DNA of 64,000 bases from Larix kaempferi (lineage: Eukaryota > Streptophyta > Pinopsida > Pinales > Pinaceae). The position numbers were made by a program, and so were the translations under genes. Shown here one piece after another: positions 32,945 to 45,531 of this stretch; the stretch's first letter is position 1, and every line of letters begins with the position of its first letter. The notes beneath the pieces were generated by a model. The model worked only from the letters and a program-made list of their open reading frames with translations. It did no database searches and was not told the origin of the DNA. Location: assembly GCA_027924585.1 (NCBI GenBank), contig BSBM01000826.1, positions 13,981,501 to 14,045,500 of the forward strand, in the 5' to 3' direction.

Positions 32945-35900
32945 GATGACTTCAAAAAGTCAACAAATAAACGTCTCCTAATGGCCTACTAGATCGTCAC
33001 AAAGCATACACCTAAAAGAAACTACAACCAAATGCACACAAACAGGACTAGCTCAAGGGACCTCCCGACACTACAACTGGTATGTCTCACCTAGGAGAGG
33101 CTTGAGACTCCCAAACTATAACCATAGGTAACAAAATCAGTTATAAGGGCCCCCAAACTTCACTGCGCGAACAGGGTCAAATCCCTGTGCAAACACAACT
33201 GTGTTGTCTGACCCCTATCTTACTCAGGAAACTCATAGAATAACCGCTGCAAGTACCCTATGTGATACCTAGGTAAAGAAACTATGGCCACCATGTATAA
33301 CCAATGCTCAGGCAGACAATCGCAGGTGGGATCCGTTGTATGGGCAAGGAAACTAAGCCCGAAACTCAAGAGGGTCAAATCCCCCAAGAATCCCTAAATA
33401 CGAACAAATCCTGGAAATATCTCCCATGTTCAACCAATATTGGAGGGCTATCTCCGCAACCAACCTCCCATGACCTCGTGCTTAACTCTGGTTTGAGTAG
33501 AGCTTCCTGAGAACACTGATGTATACCATGAGTTTCACCACTCCCTTGTCAGACACATAATGTTTGTTTAATAGTTTTGGATTGTTAACTCATAGTGATC
33601 TATTCCAAGACTCTAAACAAATACTAGTTGGTGCACCCTAACAAAGAAAATGTTCTAATAAATTCTTTAGTTAAGCGTTCATTTTAATGGTTGTGATTAC
33701 TCAAAGGATATGGTCGTGAAACTAATGGTGTGAAGACTCAATAAATGCACATCCAATAAATACTAGACTCTTCTATCAATGGGAAAAATATGCCACTAAA
33801 TGACAATCAAACCAACATTTCATTTTTAGAAATAAAAATGCCATCTCTTTATAATTTCATGCACAAGCAAGCCCTAATGAAAGCACAAGCACTCTAATGC
33901 AAAATGCAATAACACAAAGGAATTTTTTTTGTATTTTATCAATAAATGAAATGAAAATGCAAAACAATGTTTTTGTACTTGTTGGTCGTGGCCCAAGTAG
34001 GCTAAGTTTTGATAAAATACAGTTTTTGGGGAACTGTGCAGTTTGGGCTGTGAGGTCAGTTGGCATAGTTTTGCGAAGTGCGCAGTATAGATCGTAGAGT
34101 TAGTTTTGCACAGTTATGCTGGTGCACAGTGTCAGCGCAACAACCATTTTTGGTAAGGAGTATAAAGGAAGGTTGAGCTACGGAAGCGACCTATTTTGAG
34201 TAAGAAGCACAACGGAGATAGAGGAAAGCAACCTATCAAGGAGAGTGGCAAAAAACAGTTAAGAAGCTAAGCCACGGGTTGATGGTGTCAGGAAGGCTAA
34301 AGGGGCAAAAAGTGACAGGCAATGATGCGGTTGTGACCGTTTCGGTGATGACTATGGCTGTCAGAAGGACGTGATAGCCATGAGTGGCCCAGGAAGGTAG
34401 TCTTAAGCAAGCGGAGCAAGTTGTTGACGACAGGAAGGGTGGCGGGTAACCACACTAGTTTTTGGAGACCTTAGGGTTTTTTGGGGCCTATGCATTGTAA
34501 AGACGTGACCTACAGGCACGATCTATAAAAGGGCACATTTTGTAAGGGAAAGGGTGAATGTTGAATTGTAAGTGATAAATCTTGAGTAATACTGTTTTGT
34601 ATTGCCGAACACCATCGAAAAAGGCTCCACAACTGTGTCTGTAGAGACCTACAGAGAGTGAAAAGAGTCTGCAGCTAAGTGTGCAAACTGGAACTGTTGT
34701 ACCCTTCCCTAAGATAATATAACAACAGTTCCTGTGGACGTAGCTCCCATCCTGGGGGTTGAACCACGTTAAATATTGTGTGATGTGATTAAATGTAGGC
34801 ATTTAGTTTTGTATATTTGCTTATGTGAATGATTGAGATTTAGTTTACGAGTGCATGACTTGTTGCTTTTGTATGTATTCACCGCAAAGATAGAGATGGG
34901 AATAATATGTTAAGTAACCACATGTATGAATGGAAGATTGAACACACAAGTAATTCACAGTAGACGAATGTATGAAGTAACTGGTTAACCACTGAGTGTA
35001 GCACCAGAAGTGCGCAGTTACGTCATTATTATCATAGTGTACAAGTTCACAAGGCATCAGTATATTATGCTTATTGAATGTGTCTTTTTACACTAAGTAG
35101 GATCCATTAAGTGGTTAAGTACTAAGAGGAAGTGCAGTCATCAATTGCGCTATCCTATAATTGAAGAATCACCCTGCATCGTGCAGTCCTTGGAGGCGTG
35201 CTAGTCGAAGGGTTAACCGCGCAGAAGTGGAACTTCTCGCAGCCTGAAGTCCGTAGCGCGAGTCCCGCAACGTACTGCTTGCCAATATGTTTTAAACACT
35301 CATCACCCAGTTGTGGAAACCTGATTCCGCAGCCCCCCCATTCCCTCGCCTCGGATGAGACCTCAGTCTGTTTGTGGATTGTTGCCGAAAGGGCCGGTGA
35401 AAAGGGGTTTTGTTGGTTCCTTGAACCACGCAGAACCTGGGTCTTTATAGAAAACCTCAAGACAATTATGTAAGCCAACAATATTTTTTTCAACATAGAT
35501 GAATGAAAAATGCAAGCAGAATCAGAACTCTTCAGAAAAATTGCAGATCATGCAAAGCAGACAAACCAGAAAATCCCAAAAAACAAGACTCAACCAAGCT
35601 AAAGAGCTATAAACAGAAAAAATGGTTGAAAACCAAATTCTCAAAAACTAAAGAAAGAGGAGTTTCTAGTCAGTAAAGAGGCATGGAACAGTCATAATAT
35701 AGGCCTAATAAGACTCAGGAACACCCAGAATTCACCCAGCAACAACCAAATATCATAAACAAGACAATACAGGAGTTGTACGCAACTGTTCATAGAACAA
35801 TAGCGTGTCTATGTAGGCTACTGCACTAACAGTAGCGCATCCACGCGGGCTAAGCAAAGCTGACCCGCGTACAAGGAAAATTAGGTGGACCAAAAATGAA

Positions 35901-36025
35901 TCCAAAGACCAAGAAAAATCATGATTTTCTATGCATACCCTAACAGCCAATCAACGACATAAAAACTCGATAGAACAGAGACTCAAAATAAGGAAAAATG
36001 CCCAAAATCCCCAAAATGGAGGTTC
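32945..36025 (-). other. Leader of element B
   Basis: About 3 kb between the primer-binding-like site and gag, longer than the 1.6 kb in the related element I. The excess may be an inserted LTR (33980-35480, listed separately). The part next to the primer site (35490-36020) is A-rich with repeated gcaga/caaa words, like the same place in element I. No gene was seen. Confidence 0.45.
33980..35480. repeat. Possible solo LTR in the leader of B
   Basis: Bounded by TGTTGG (33980) and CCAACA (35480), an inverted terminal pair typical of LTRs. It contains gggttgaaccacgttaaat near 34756, wording common in plant copia LTRs. The 5-base flanks (gtact and atatt) do not match, so this is weak. It would explain why this leader is twice as long as in element I. 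Confidence 0.3.
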
Positions 36026-36044
36026 CTCCCCAAAGGAGTTGTCA
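36026..36044 (-). other. Primer-binding-like site of element B
   Basis: Minus strand TGACAACTCCTTTGGGGAG, resembling the TGGCGACTCC site of element I (60783-60799). It lies four bases from the proposed LTR edge. Decay makes the match partial. Confidence 0.45.
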
Positions 36045-36048
36045 TTTT

Positions 36049-36959
36049 TGTTATGGAGAAAAAATTCCTATGGCTTGGGGTAGACCACAACAGACAGATG
36101 ACTACTAGAAATCAACTCAATTCCAAATGCATGCTATATAAATGTAAATGCTAAGATGTGGAATAAAATACCAAACTTCAACCGGACGTTCGATGTAGAT
36201 CCCAGTTGAGCTTTCAAATGTCTATACTTGAACCTGCAGCTTAGTGTCAACAATAAGCACAAGCAAGTGCATATGATATATGAAATATGTTAGCATATAC
36301 AATAGCATGGTCTATGATATAATAAGCAAATGTTACCCAATGTTAATAAACAACCATTCACAAGATCAATTGGACGAGAAAATGAGTATTTCTATTAATG
36401 TAAAGAAGAAGTACATGATACCAGCAACTCATTTGAACCGAGAACTAGGTCCCTCCACTTGTGTCTCCACCACTTCAATCCCCCATGCAATGGAAAAATC
36501 ACGAGTAAAGGATAGATTCCTTCACGAGATATGAAAGAGTTTGGTAGGTGAACATAAAAGGTTCACAACAACTAGGATCAATGGATGTAGACTCAAGCTA
36601 TGGAAAAAATCCAATAGAGTTTCGATGCTCTCTCTTTCTCCTCCTTCCATGCACCATAAGAGCTCAATATATAACCCTCCAAAGGTAGGTGAAAGGTTGA
36701 ATCGAGTGGTTTCGGGATACATGGAGGGCCAAAGGTCACGATGGCCGCTTTTTGGAGTAAGAAAATATAGTTTTTACTATTATTTACCATTTAAATCGAT
36801 GTACGCAGGCTATAGTGGTACATCCTGCGTATACGCAAGGTGTGGTGAAGCAACTAGCGTACATGAACAAAAATAGGGAAACAAGGGTTCCTAGAGGACA
36901 AAAAGTGGTTTTGAGTCACTTAAATGAATAACAGAGGTCAAAGAGTATAAATGCTCACA
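36049..36959 (-). repeat. Probable 5' LTR of element B
   Basis: About 911 bases with plus-strand edges tgttatgg and gctcaca, giving TG...CA. Its build is like the 774-base LTR of element I: primer site, A-rich part, a TATA-like run (minus TTATATATTG near 36668-36677), then a purine-rich end. The partner LTR is not in the window, so both edges are inferred. Confidence 0.45.
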
Positions 36960-38841
36960 AGGTGGCAAAATACGCTGTAACAAAGATAGTCAATCTCTTG
37001 TCGCAAACCAAATTTGATGGTGAAGATGAAGAAATAACATCCTTACTTGAACATGTTTTACACTTTATTCAAAATTGTGTTTCTCATAATATTCTTCATC
37101 AAGTTGTCATGTGCAGGATGTTTTCTCTCACATTCGAAGGTCGGGTTAAGCGATGGTGCAAGACTCTTTATTAAATTTTTGAATATTTGTTTCAGATTTC
37201 CTTTAAATGACATGGCTCATATCGGTGAATGATTTCAATATCTTGTTTCACTTTCAGATGAATATAATTAATTAAGTGTTAATGAATTTGAATCCCCCAC
37301 TGATATTGACACATAGGACGATTTAATTTTTCATGATGATCCTCAAAATTTAGAGTTTGTAAGAAATCAACAATGTTTGGCATATTTTTCTAGTTTGGAT
37401 TAGGAGGAACATAATATTTTACATGATGAAATTGTAACTTCCGATAATTCTTTTCAATCATTATCTTCTTTAGACTTGAAAGAAAATTTAATTAGAGAAA
37501 CTGAAGATTCTCACATTCTAGAACATCCTACAACTTCTTTACAAACCAAAGAGGAAGGATCTCAAATTTGTGTTCATGATATGGAATAAGCTTCTTCTAA
37601 TTTGGCCAAAGAGGTTCAAGACCAACTTTTAGAAGATACCATCATTAATAATTCCATGGAATCCCCATTAATTCTTGAATCAACTAATTATCATAACTCT
37701 TTTGATTTGCTCTCCCGTTTGTCCTTTTGCATTGAACATGATTTTGAATTAAATGATATTTCTTGTTCAGATTTTTCAGGGGAGCAGACCATGGAAGTTG
37801 ATTAGCTTATTCAAGAAGAAGAAACACGTTTATCAATGAAATCACCTTTAGGTATTCTCATAGAAGGAAATTTGCAACATCAAAATATTCATTTTTCCAG
37901 AGATGCATTTTATTTTCTTAAGTATTCTACATATTATTTGTTGTACCCTGATGTATTTGACAATTATGCTACGCAGTGATATATTTCAGATTAAGTTGAA
38001 TTTAATTATGCCTTGCTAAATTATAATAAAGTACAAGGTAATATTGATTTTCGTATAGAAGATAAAGAAGAAAATATTCCTTCCCGTGAACCTATTACTT
38101 GTTTTCCTAATAAATTATTTGCATGGGAAATAGGAAATATTTTATCAAATAGGTCTTACATTGTCTCTTCTTTTGATCCATCCAAAATTTTCATTTATGA
38201 AGAATCTTGTTCTTACCATAATCTTGAAATTGGATGTTATGCTGTTACGAGTTCTCATCATAGTCTTGATAATATTTTTAATTTGATGAGGGTTGATAGC
38301 TCATATACATATTTTCATCCTATCTATTTATTACAAGTTAGTTATTTTGATTATGAATCCCATATAAATTTTCAAGAAAATGAAATACAATCAAGCATGA
38401 TATTACCTTCCCATTTTCTTGAATTAGCATTTGAATCAAATCATATTCACAATAATGAGATTCTTTCACAAGATTATTTTCATATCAATCATGCACATAA
38501 TTTTAATCAAAAACCTTATCTTCTTTGTAAGTAATTTTAAACATGGCTACAATTGTCATTGCACATATCACCATAGGATTGCAGAGTGGCTTGAGCGATC
38601 TTACCTTGCAAAGTTTCCACAAAATGGTAAGGCATTATTTTCTTCATTTGTATATAAAGAACATTATGGTAAGGTTTCATTTTCTTCATTTGTACATAGG
38701 TTTCATGATAATAGGTATTATGCATTTTATTTCTATTTTGAAGCATTTTCATTATATATACTGATTGTTGATTTATTTTTTTTGCATGTCTTCCAATGCT
38801 TTGATGGTTGCATTGGAAATATGATTTCACTTGGTTTGTGA
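36960..38841 (+). pseudogene. Element F: Gag-like start fused to an unknown aromatic-rich protein
   Basis: The first 70 codons (36962-37174) show K-F-D-G-E-D-E-E, L-E-H-V-L-H-F-I and C-R-M-F-S-L-T-F-E-G-R-V-K-R-W-C, a retrotransposon Gag pattern. From about 37170 the frame shifts and continues through stops to 38534 as an AT-rich, S/N/F/Y/H-rich protein with E-D-S-H-I-L-E, S-C-S-Y-H-N-L-E-I-G-C-Y, L-Q-V-S-Y-F-D-Y-E and F-E-S-N-H-I-H-N-N-E. A further shift near 38540 leads to Y-H-H-R-I-A-E-W-L-E-R-S-Y and a duplicated F-S-S-F-V element (to 38841). About 600 codons are recognisable. No protease, RT or integrase follows. It may be a non-autonomous Gag-only element (TR-GAG type). The middle and end are unknown to me. 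Confidence 0.5.
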
Positions 38842-41800
38842 TGGTTATTTGAGTAGTGTAGGGAAGATTTAGAATAAATTAGATTTTGTTTATTTTTGTC
38901 ATTTTGAATAATGCAGTTATGAAAGCGTGCTGATATCAAATCAACAGAAGACATCCTCTTGAATCAAGACATCACCAGGGAAGTGAAATTTACTCTTCTT
39001 AATTGTTTTATTGCATGCCATTCCATGTTTTCCATTCAAGTCGTACTTTTGAAATTCTATTACTTTTTACTTTCACACAATCAATACAAAATGACAAGTA
39101 CGAATAACAAGTAAATCAACAATTAAAAGGATTACAATTTTAAGTCACATTTCCATAAACATTACTTTTAAAAATGTTGTATTTTAAATTAAATAGTAAT
39201 TTTACGACTTAATCATCTAATGTTTATATTTATGATCACTTTTCAAAACGTTCAAATCAAAAGTACTTCTAAGGAACAAACAATAAATGACGATGTTTAA
39301 CTATACATTTATGTTTTTTTGTTCTCTTTTGAGAAGTGACTCAAAGTATGTACTTTGCATATCCTGATATTGACAATCATGACTATTCACATAAATTTTA
39401 TTTTTTTTTCTTTCAATTTTTTCATATAGATAATTTTAATAAGAAAGGCCTCATCGACATAACATCTTATGCAACAAATAACTAGTCGTAACTTTTAATC
39501 CAATTTTACTATCCTGCAAAGGGTTTTTATTATTATCTTTAATACAATTAATTAAGTCAATCAATCCACGATTTAGTAGTAGATTTACTCAATTCATCTG
39601 TTACTCCCTTTGCAATACAAATTTCTTATTATTGTTTTTTTCAATACGACAACAATCTTACGTTACTTTCGCATAAGATGATTAACTAATTTAATAAGGC
39701 TTGTTTTTAGTTTCAGTCTTAGAATTGTTTTACCAGTTTTCTTTCTTTTAGTAAAAGGGTCCCAATTGGCTTGACATCACATGTGGTAATTAATACTATC
39801 AAGTGAATTTCTAAGTAAAGAATTTATGTAACCACATATAAGGGGGTTTGGGGGTTTTGGTACAAATACTAGTATGATCGATTTAATTAATTTATTTACT
39901 ATTTATGAATTGATACAATTAATGTACTATTTATCATCCCCGCGCTACGCAAATTCTTTCTTATGCATAAAATTTTGATGCATATTATTTTAATTTTCAC
40001 ATAAAATGCTAGCCAAATCCTATTTCAAATTAGATTAGTTTTCCCTTTTTACAAACTTTCTTGATTAGAGTAGAATTCATTCACTTTAGATTTGTATGCT
40101 CCTTTTTCTTTTTTGTGGGGCTTAATGGAGTTTTATTTTAAGAGTTGTGGTTTGTTAATCATAAGTTGAGGTTGAGTTAAGGTTATTTTCCTTTCCAAGT
40201 CTGTTAAGAAAAATAAAAGCCATCATGTTTGTGGGTTTACTTTTGGAAGTTCTTGAAAATCTATTGAATGCATTGTTAGCTACATCTTTACCCTTTAAAA
40301 TCATTGGATGGGAATTTGCACGTTTTTAGTAGTAGAGTTGTTTGAAAGAGAATTATTCAGTTTTATCAGCCCTATCTTTTATTAGTAAGTGTAACTGATT
40401 TATTCAAATTCATTTACCGTTTTACACCATTCCGTACTCTTAAGGAGTAGGTTAGTCGCCCCCCCATTCACTAAGTGATCTTTTTGGAGATCAACATTAA
40501 TCACAATAGAAAGAGTTGATATAAGGGCACGAGGTCTTACCACAAGCCGACCTTATCATGATCATGCATGCCCATGGAATGACTTTATCATATCTGGTTA
40601 CCAAGCCAGGGTATTGGCTTGTAGTCCCAAAATATTGCAAGACAGGAGGTCTCATCACAAGCCGGCCCTCTCACTTTCTGTAAGTATGTGTGAATGACAC
40701 TGTCACAACTTATCACTAAGTCAAGATAGTGCCCCTTAAACCTCCTCTTCTTGAAAGTGAACAAATATTATTATCTAGTGCATGGGAACAAGGTGACCGA
40801 TCTTGGTTAAAGACAACCCTGTTAGGGCTATGGATTCTCACTGGTAGCAGTGGCAATGCCAATGGTATTGGAGGAAGAATTCAAGACGAACATTAGTTAT
40901 CACGTGATATTTCTTAAATTAGGGTAAGATGATGAATAATACACTCATTTATTTGTTCCGCTAAGTTCTAAAGTTATGTATTTTTAGAAGATGGTTGCAA
41001 GGAAATATTTTAGTGGCAAGCAGTCGCTGAGCATCTCTTTAAGGATTTGTTATGTGGGGCCGTTTAAACATGAATGGTAACTATTTTTGTTTACAATTCC
41101 TATCTATATACACCTCTACTTAAATCTCTTGTTGGATATAGGATCATAGATAACTAGTTCTTCCCGCCGCCAGTTGCCATTTGTTGGCACCCCAACAACC
41201 CCCTTTTTGAATTTCGCTAAATTAAGGGGGGGCCATTTGAGATTTTGTAAATAGTGCTTTCAATTGATTTTGATTAGTTTGTTAGATTTCTCCCATTGGT
41301 TTCATGACATCTTTTGATAGCGTCTGTTTGATCTCTTACTCTCTATCAATTTATGGGCTCATGGGATAATGATTTAGTGATTTTGATGAATTTTTGCAAT
41401 TTGACTTTTTGACATGATTTCTATTAAACTTATTATACCCCATATTTACCAAACAAAAACATAAAACTTGTAAATATTGTAAATAAACTTATATTTATTT
41501 AATTGATTTATGTTGTCATTTAAATATTTTTTTTATACTGATCCATGATTCTTTTAAATAAATGCTTTTTGAATTATTAAAATATTCCTTTTTAAAAGTT
41601 TACAAAAGACATGTAAAGGTTAACTTCTTAAAATAATTTAAAGCATATTTTAATAAAACTTTAATACAAGTTATTTAAGTTTTATGTCATGGATTTTTAT
41701 GAGTTTTAAAAAATTAAAAATAAAAATAAATAAAATAACAAAGAAGAGAGAATTTGCATATATTAACTATTTTTAAAGATTTCTTTTAAATCATTTTGTG

Positions 41801-44800
41801 AAATGCATCAATGACCATTTCTTAAACATTCATTTATTATAAAATATTTCCAAAAAGGTGGTTAACATGAAAACTTACAAATATATATTTATATATGTAA
41901 TTTTTTCGTAAATAATATTAATTATGATATGTCATATAATATATTCGTTTCAAATTTGTAAATATAAAGTCTCGGCAAATAAAGAGTATCGCTTTTTGTT
42001 TTTGTTTTTTACATAATTTAGATTGCATTTTATTTATTTTAATGGTCATTTTTTTATGTTGTGTTTTTGGTTTTTGTAAAGGTGGTGAGAATGGAGAAAA
42101 GGTAAGAGTGTTTCATACTTACCCACTGATCAAATTTGAAGGGTGGGTCTTATTTTTTTATTGGAAGGGTATTTGTTTTTGGAGACCTTCAAAGATGAAG
42201 GGCAATTTAAATAATTGTACTTCAATTTACAAGTATAAATTAACTAAATCTTTTCCCCCCAAAAATGTAAAACACAAATATTTCTCATCCAAATTTTTAC
42301 AATCTTAAATAATTGAGCACTGGTGAATATCTACACGACAAAATGGTATCTTTTCAATAAAACTGAATTTGAACACATTAATTTGACATATATGTAACAT
42401 TAATTTTACAGTTCATCAAAATAACAACTATTTTGTTGTATTTTTCTGGGTTAGACCACACTTCATATACAAAAACACTACTTAGACTATGCAATAACCA
42501 TATTGGGGCATCTACGTGCTGTTATGCATACTGCAAGATGTTGTATCTAGATATAGTCTTAAAATAAAACTAAAACCATTAGAAAATTACTTACTATTAA
42601 CTATGTACAAAAATAAGCCACTAAGCAAAATGAGGCTATAATAAACCTACAACCAAAATCTACATATAAAACCAACCAAAACCTTAATTCAAACCGGAGA
42701 GAGGGAAACCATCCAAGCTTGAGAGATGTAAGAATGATGGACATTAGGTGTCTAAGAAAAAACAATACATAGCTCAAAAAAACATTAAAAAATAATCCTC
42801 CATACCAACCAAGTTAGCAACACTAGCATCATAAGGGCCTGGGCATCAAATTTTGTTGTTCAACACTTGTCGCGACAACATATAGGTATGGGATGGAGGG
42901 GAAATGGAACCAATCCTAAGTCAACTAGAGCCTTGCGACTCGCTACATGTTTGAGTCTCAACAATCTACCTTTTAAATTGAACCAGAACAACAAAAGAAG
43001 TTTGTTAATGGCTCGATTTGCAAAAATTCTAGATACATGAGTAATTACGAGCTTGAGGCTCTAAAATTTGATGTGTTTTTTACCAATCCACAATTCCGTG
43101 AATTCATAGTCACTAGCATGAAATTTAAGTTATTTAATGAAAGAATTAATGTATCTAACTCTATGTCAAAAATGTTTTCCATGCTAATGCGGGCCACTTC
43201 CCTCCTTATTGTCTTACCAAAAGGCATGATAATGAGGAAGAAGACTTAAAATTATGGACTTCACCATCAAAGAAGCCTTACAATCACATTGGTAAGGAGT
43301 TATACGAAGATCACAACAATCCAACGTGTCAAATCTCAGATGATGGTGCAAATTAAATACTCATATGGTAAATTTAATATAAGACTTACTTATAGTTGTC
43401 TCTTACTCTTTGCATCTTGACACATTTGATAATTTATGGTTGTCTCTGTGCCTTGAACCAATTGATATTATAAGGTGAGGATGTGCATGCATAATAATCC
43501 TTGGTCATGACTATGCAATGAGGATTTAAATGGAAGAGGATGTAACGACATGTAATTTTTATATGTATTTTGGTGGTGAGTGTCGAAGAGAACCATGGTG
43601 AGAAACCACATATTTTTGGAAGGATGGAGGGAGATTACATGATCATGATCATGCCACCCATCAAATTGAAGACAATTCCTAAGCCAAAAATTGTTTTTAT
43701 TTTATTTTATTAATAACCATTGTGGTACTTTGGTCCAAATATTTTTTCTAACTCATTGTTTCTCCATATTGTGTGCCTAGTGCCACCTCTTTATATCAAT
43801 GCATAAATCAACCTCAGCTTGGTTTGTGGTTCTAGTTGCATGCCATTGAGTGTTGTTCAGAGTTGTCGTGAGTCTGTGACATTCATGCAATAAATGAAGT
43901 CTTGTACAGGAGGAATCATCAAAGGGGAAATTTGAATTTCATTTTGACGAAAAACTAGTGGACACTGGTATCCAGGTTCACATAGGTAGTAGGCACAACG
44001 TTTCGTCCTTGTTTTGGCCTAGTAGTGGTTCTATTATTACAGCCATAGTCATTGACACAATGTCACACCTTAGATCTAAACCCGAAGTGAGTCGGGATTC
44101 AGAGTCAAATCCCAGTGGCTAGTACCTCGTAGTCGTTAGTCATCATTCGTCACCTTGCAAAGCTAAGCAGTGAGCGCATGACATGAGTGAGTGAATGATT
44201 ATAATTTATGATATTTCCAATATTTTGAATGACGAGTTGAATTTTATAGAATAGGAATTTCAACATATAAATTGAAATTTATATGAATGGGTAATTTCAA
44301 ATGTTGTCCTTCTTTTGAAATGTTTATATAAATTATGCCCTTCATATTGGAAAGATAAAATTTGGATTTTAATTTTTTTTTAAGGGAAATATTAACTTTA
44401 CACTTCTAGGAAGGGCTAGAACACTTTGGAAGGGCCGGGAAGGGTTCAAATTTGAACGCTGCATGCACGTATATAATTTTTCAGCATGGGTTTACATATG
44501 GTTATGGGAAAGTAAAACGTGTTCGCATCGTTTTGGTTTTGGAAGAGAATCTTACTACAAGTTTATCGAAGATCATTCTATTCCCCACGAAGTTGATAGT
44601 TGTGGAGAAACATGTAGATATTGAAGATCATAAATATTGATTGAAAGTCCGCCAAGATCATAAAATTGTGTAACACATATCATGTTGAAAGGAGGTCGGG
44701 AAGATTATTTTAGATCTCAACTCTGGTACAAAATGAGCTGTTGTCTGCCACGTTGCTAAATCATATCTGGTTTCAAAGTTATATGTCACTAAGATCACAC

Positions 44801-45291
44801 AGCATCAACATTGAATCTATTGGATATGAATTGCTGCTGAGATTGCTTTAAACGTTGAGCTTTATCCACTAACAACTGCCCAGATATCTAACCAGCAAAA
44901 GCATCCGTGGATATACAAGTTTGTTGAACTACGACAGATTCTAGATTGTCGATTTCAGGGAAGTAATTCTTACTGCAATTGTTAAAATAAAGATTGGTAG
45001 TTACATATGGTTTGAAAGGCGTAGTGAAAGTTTAATATCATGTTATATCACCAAAAGATGAGATCGCTGCTTCATGCCATCTTATCGGCGCTTCATTGGT
45101 TGAGGAATCATGTGTGAAGAGATTTCTGGGTTTGTTCTTCCCATTTGCAGAGATCGCAGGAAGAAGAGCGCATAATTTTAGTTGAAAGTGTTCTTTCGGG
45201 TTCTTGTTTTTCTGTTAGATTTGATTATAGTTTTGATTTTATTAAGTTTGGATTTCCATTCTTGATATTGCTTATTTTCCCTTGATTACAG
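38842..45291. other. AT-rich region without recognised genes
   Basis: Six and a half kb with frequent stops in all frames and long A/T runs. Things seen: a G-rich run aagggggtttgggggttttgg (39841-39861), two related segments with ccacaagccg at about 40530 and 40655, a near-palindromic ttgttggcaccccaacaa near 41182-41199, and a G7 run at 41226. A short plus frame at 43037-43249 has no motif. Old, unrecognisable transposon DNA is the likeliest content. Confidence 0.5.
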
Positions 45292-45531
45292 GATGACGAT
45301 TACGGGCGAATATCAGATCAGTTATGATTGGAGCATAAAAAGAAGAATATGCTCTAAAATCTTGTAGAGATCCAGAAGGTTGAGAAGAAGGTTCGATCCG
45401 ATTGGGAAAAGAGGAAGTCTCATCTTGACATCTCAGAAAAGGGGAAGTCTCATCTTGACATCTCAGAAGTAGTTGCCACAGTTCACATCTCTCCAGAAGG
45501 ACAGTCGATTGAAGAGCCAACAGATTCATAA
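45292..45531 (+). pseudogene. Decayed exon-like coding segment, unknown gene
   Basis: A good splice-acceptor-like sequence (ttttcccttgattacag) ends at 45291. From 45292 one frame reads D-D-D-Y-G-R-I-S-D-Q-L, stop, L-E-H-K-K-K-N-M-L, stop, N-L-V-E-I-Q-K-V-E-K-K-V, two copies of K-S-H-L-D-I-S-E (45415-45466), V-V-A-T-V-H-I-S-P-E-G-Q and E-E-P-T-D-S, ending TAA at 45529. The two stops (TGA at 45325, TAA at 45355) are each one C-to-T change from arginine and glutamine codons. The charged, heptad-like centre suggests a coiled coil. It could be the last exon of a dead host gene or a captured fragment. Confidence 0.4.
45409..45466 (+). repeat. 27-base tandem duplication in the exon-like segment
   Basis: The unit ggaagtctcatcttgacatc plus tcagaaa occurs twice in direct succession. 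It adds nine codons and keeps the reading frame. Confidence 0.85.

Larger units (their letters stand above)
3898..36959 (-). mobile_element. Element B: minus-strand gag-type LTR element, heavily interrupted
   Basis: B is a retroelement read right to left. From its 5' end it has a probable LTR (36049-36959), a primer-binding-like site (36026-36044), a long leader (32945-36025) and a gag frame starting at 32944. The gag is cut three times: by E (24345-32278), by C (4445-24282) and by A at 3897. Joining 32944-32284, 24339-24283 and 4439-3898 gives one continuous gag that ends at the A insertion. The copies of ACTAG and GGTAT at the C and E borders show these are clean insertions. Pol and the other LTR of B are not in the window. 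Its gag resembles that of element I, so both probably belong to one Tat/Ogre-like group. Confidence 0.7.

Noticed and set aside
34096-35480. Possible tRNA or 5S-like gene in the GC-richer part near 35160-35300
   Set aside because: No cloverleaf or box A/box B pair could be traced.
41152-41240. LTR boundary with primer site at ttgttggcaccccaacaa
   Set aside because: No matching LTR copy on either side and no known tRNA complement; it is just a short near-palindrome.
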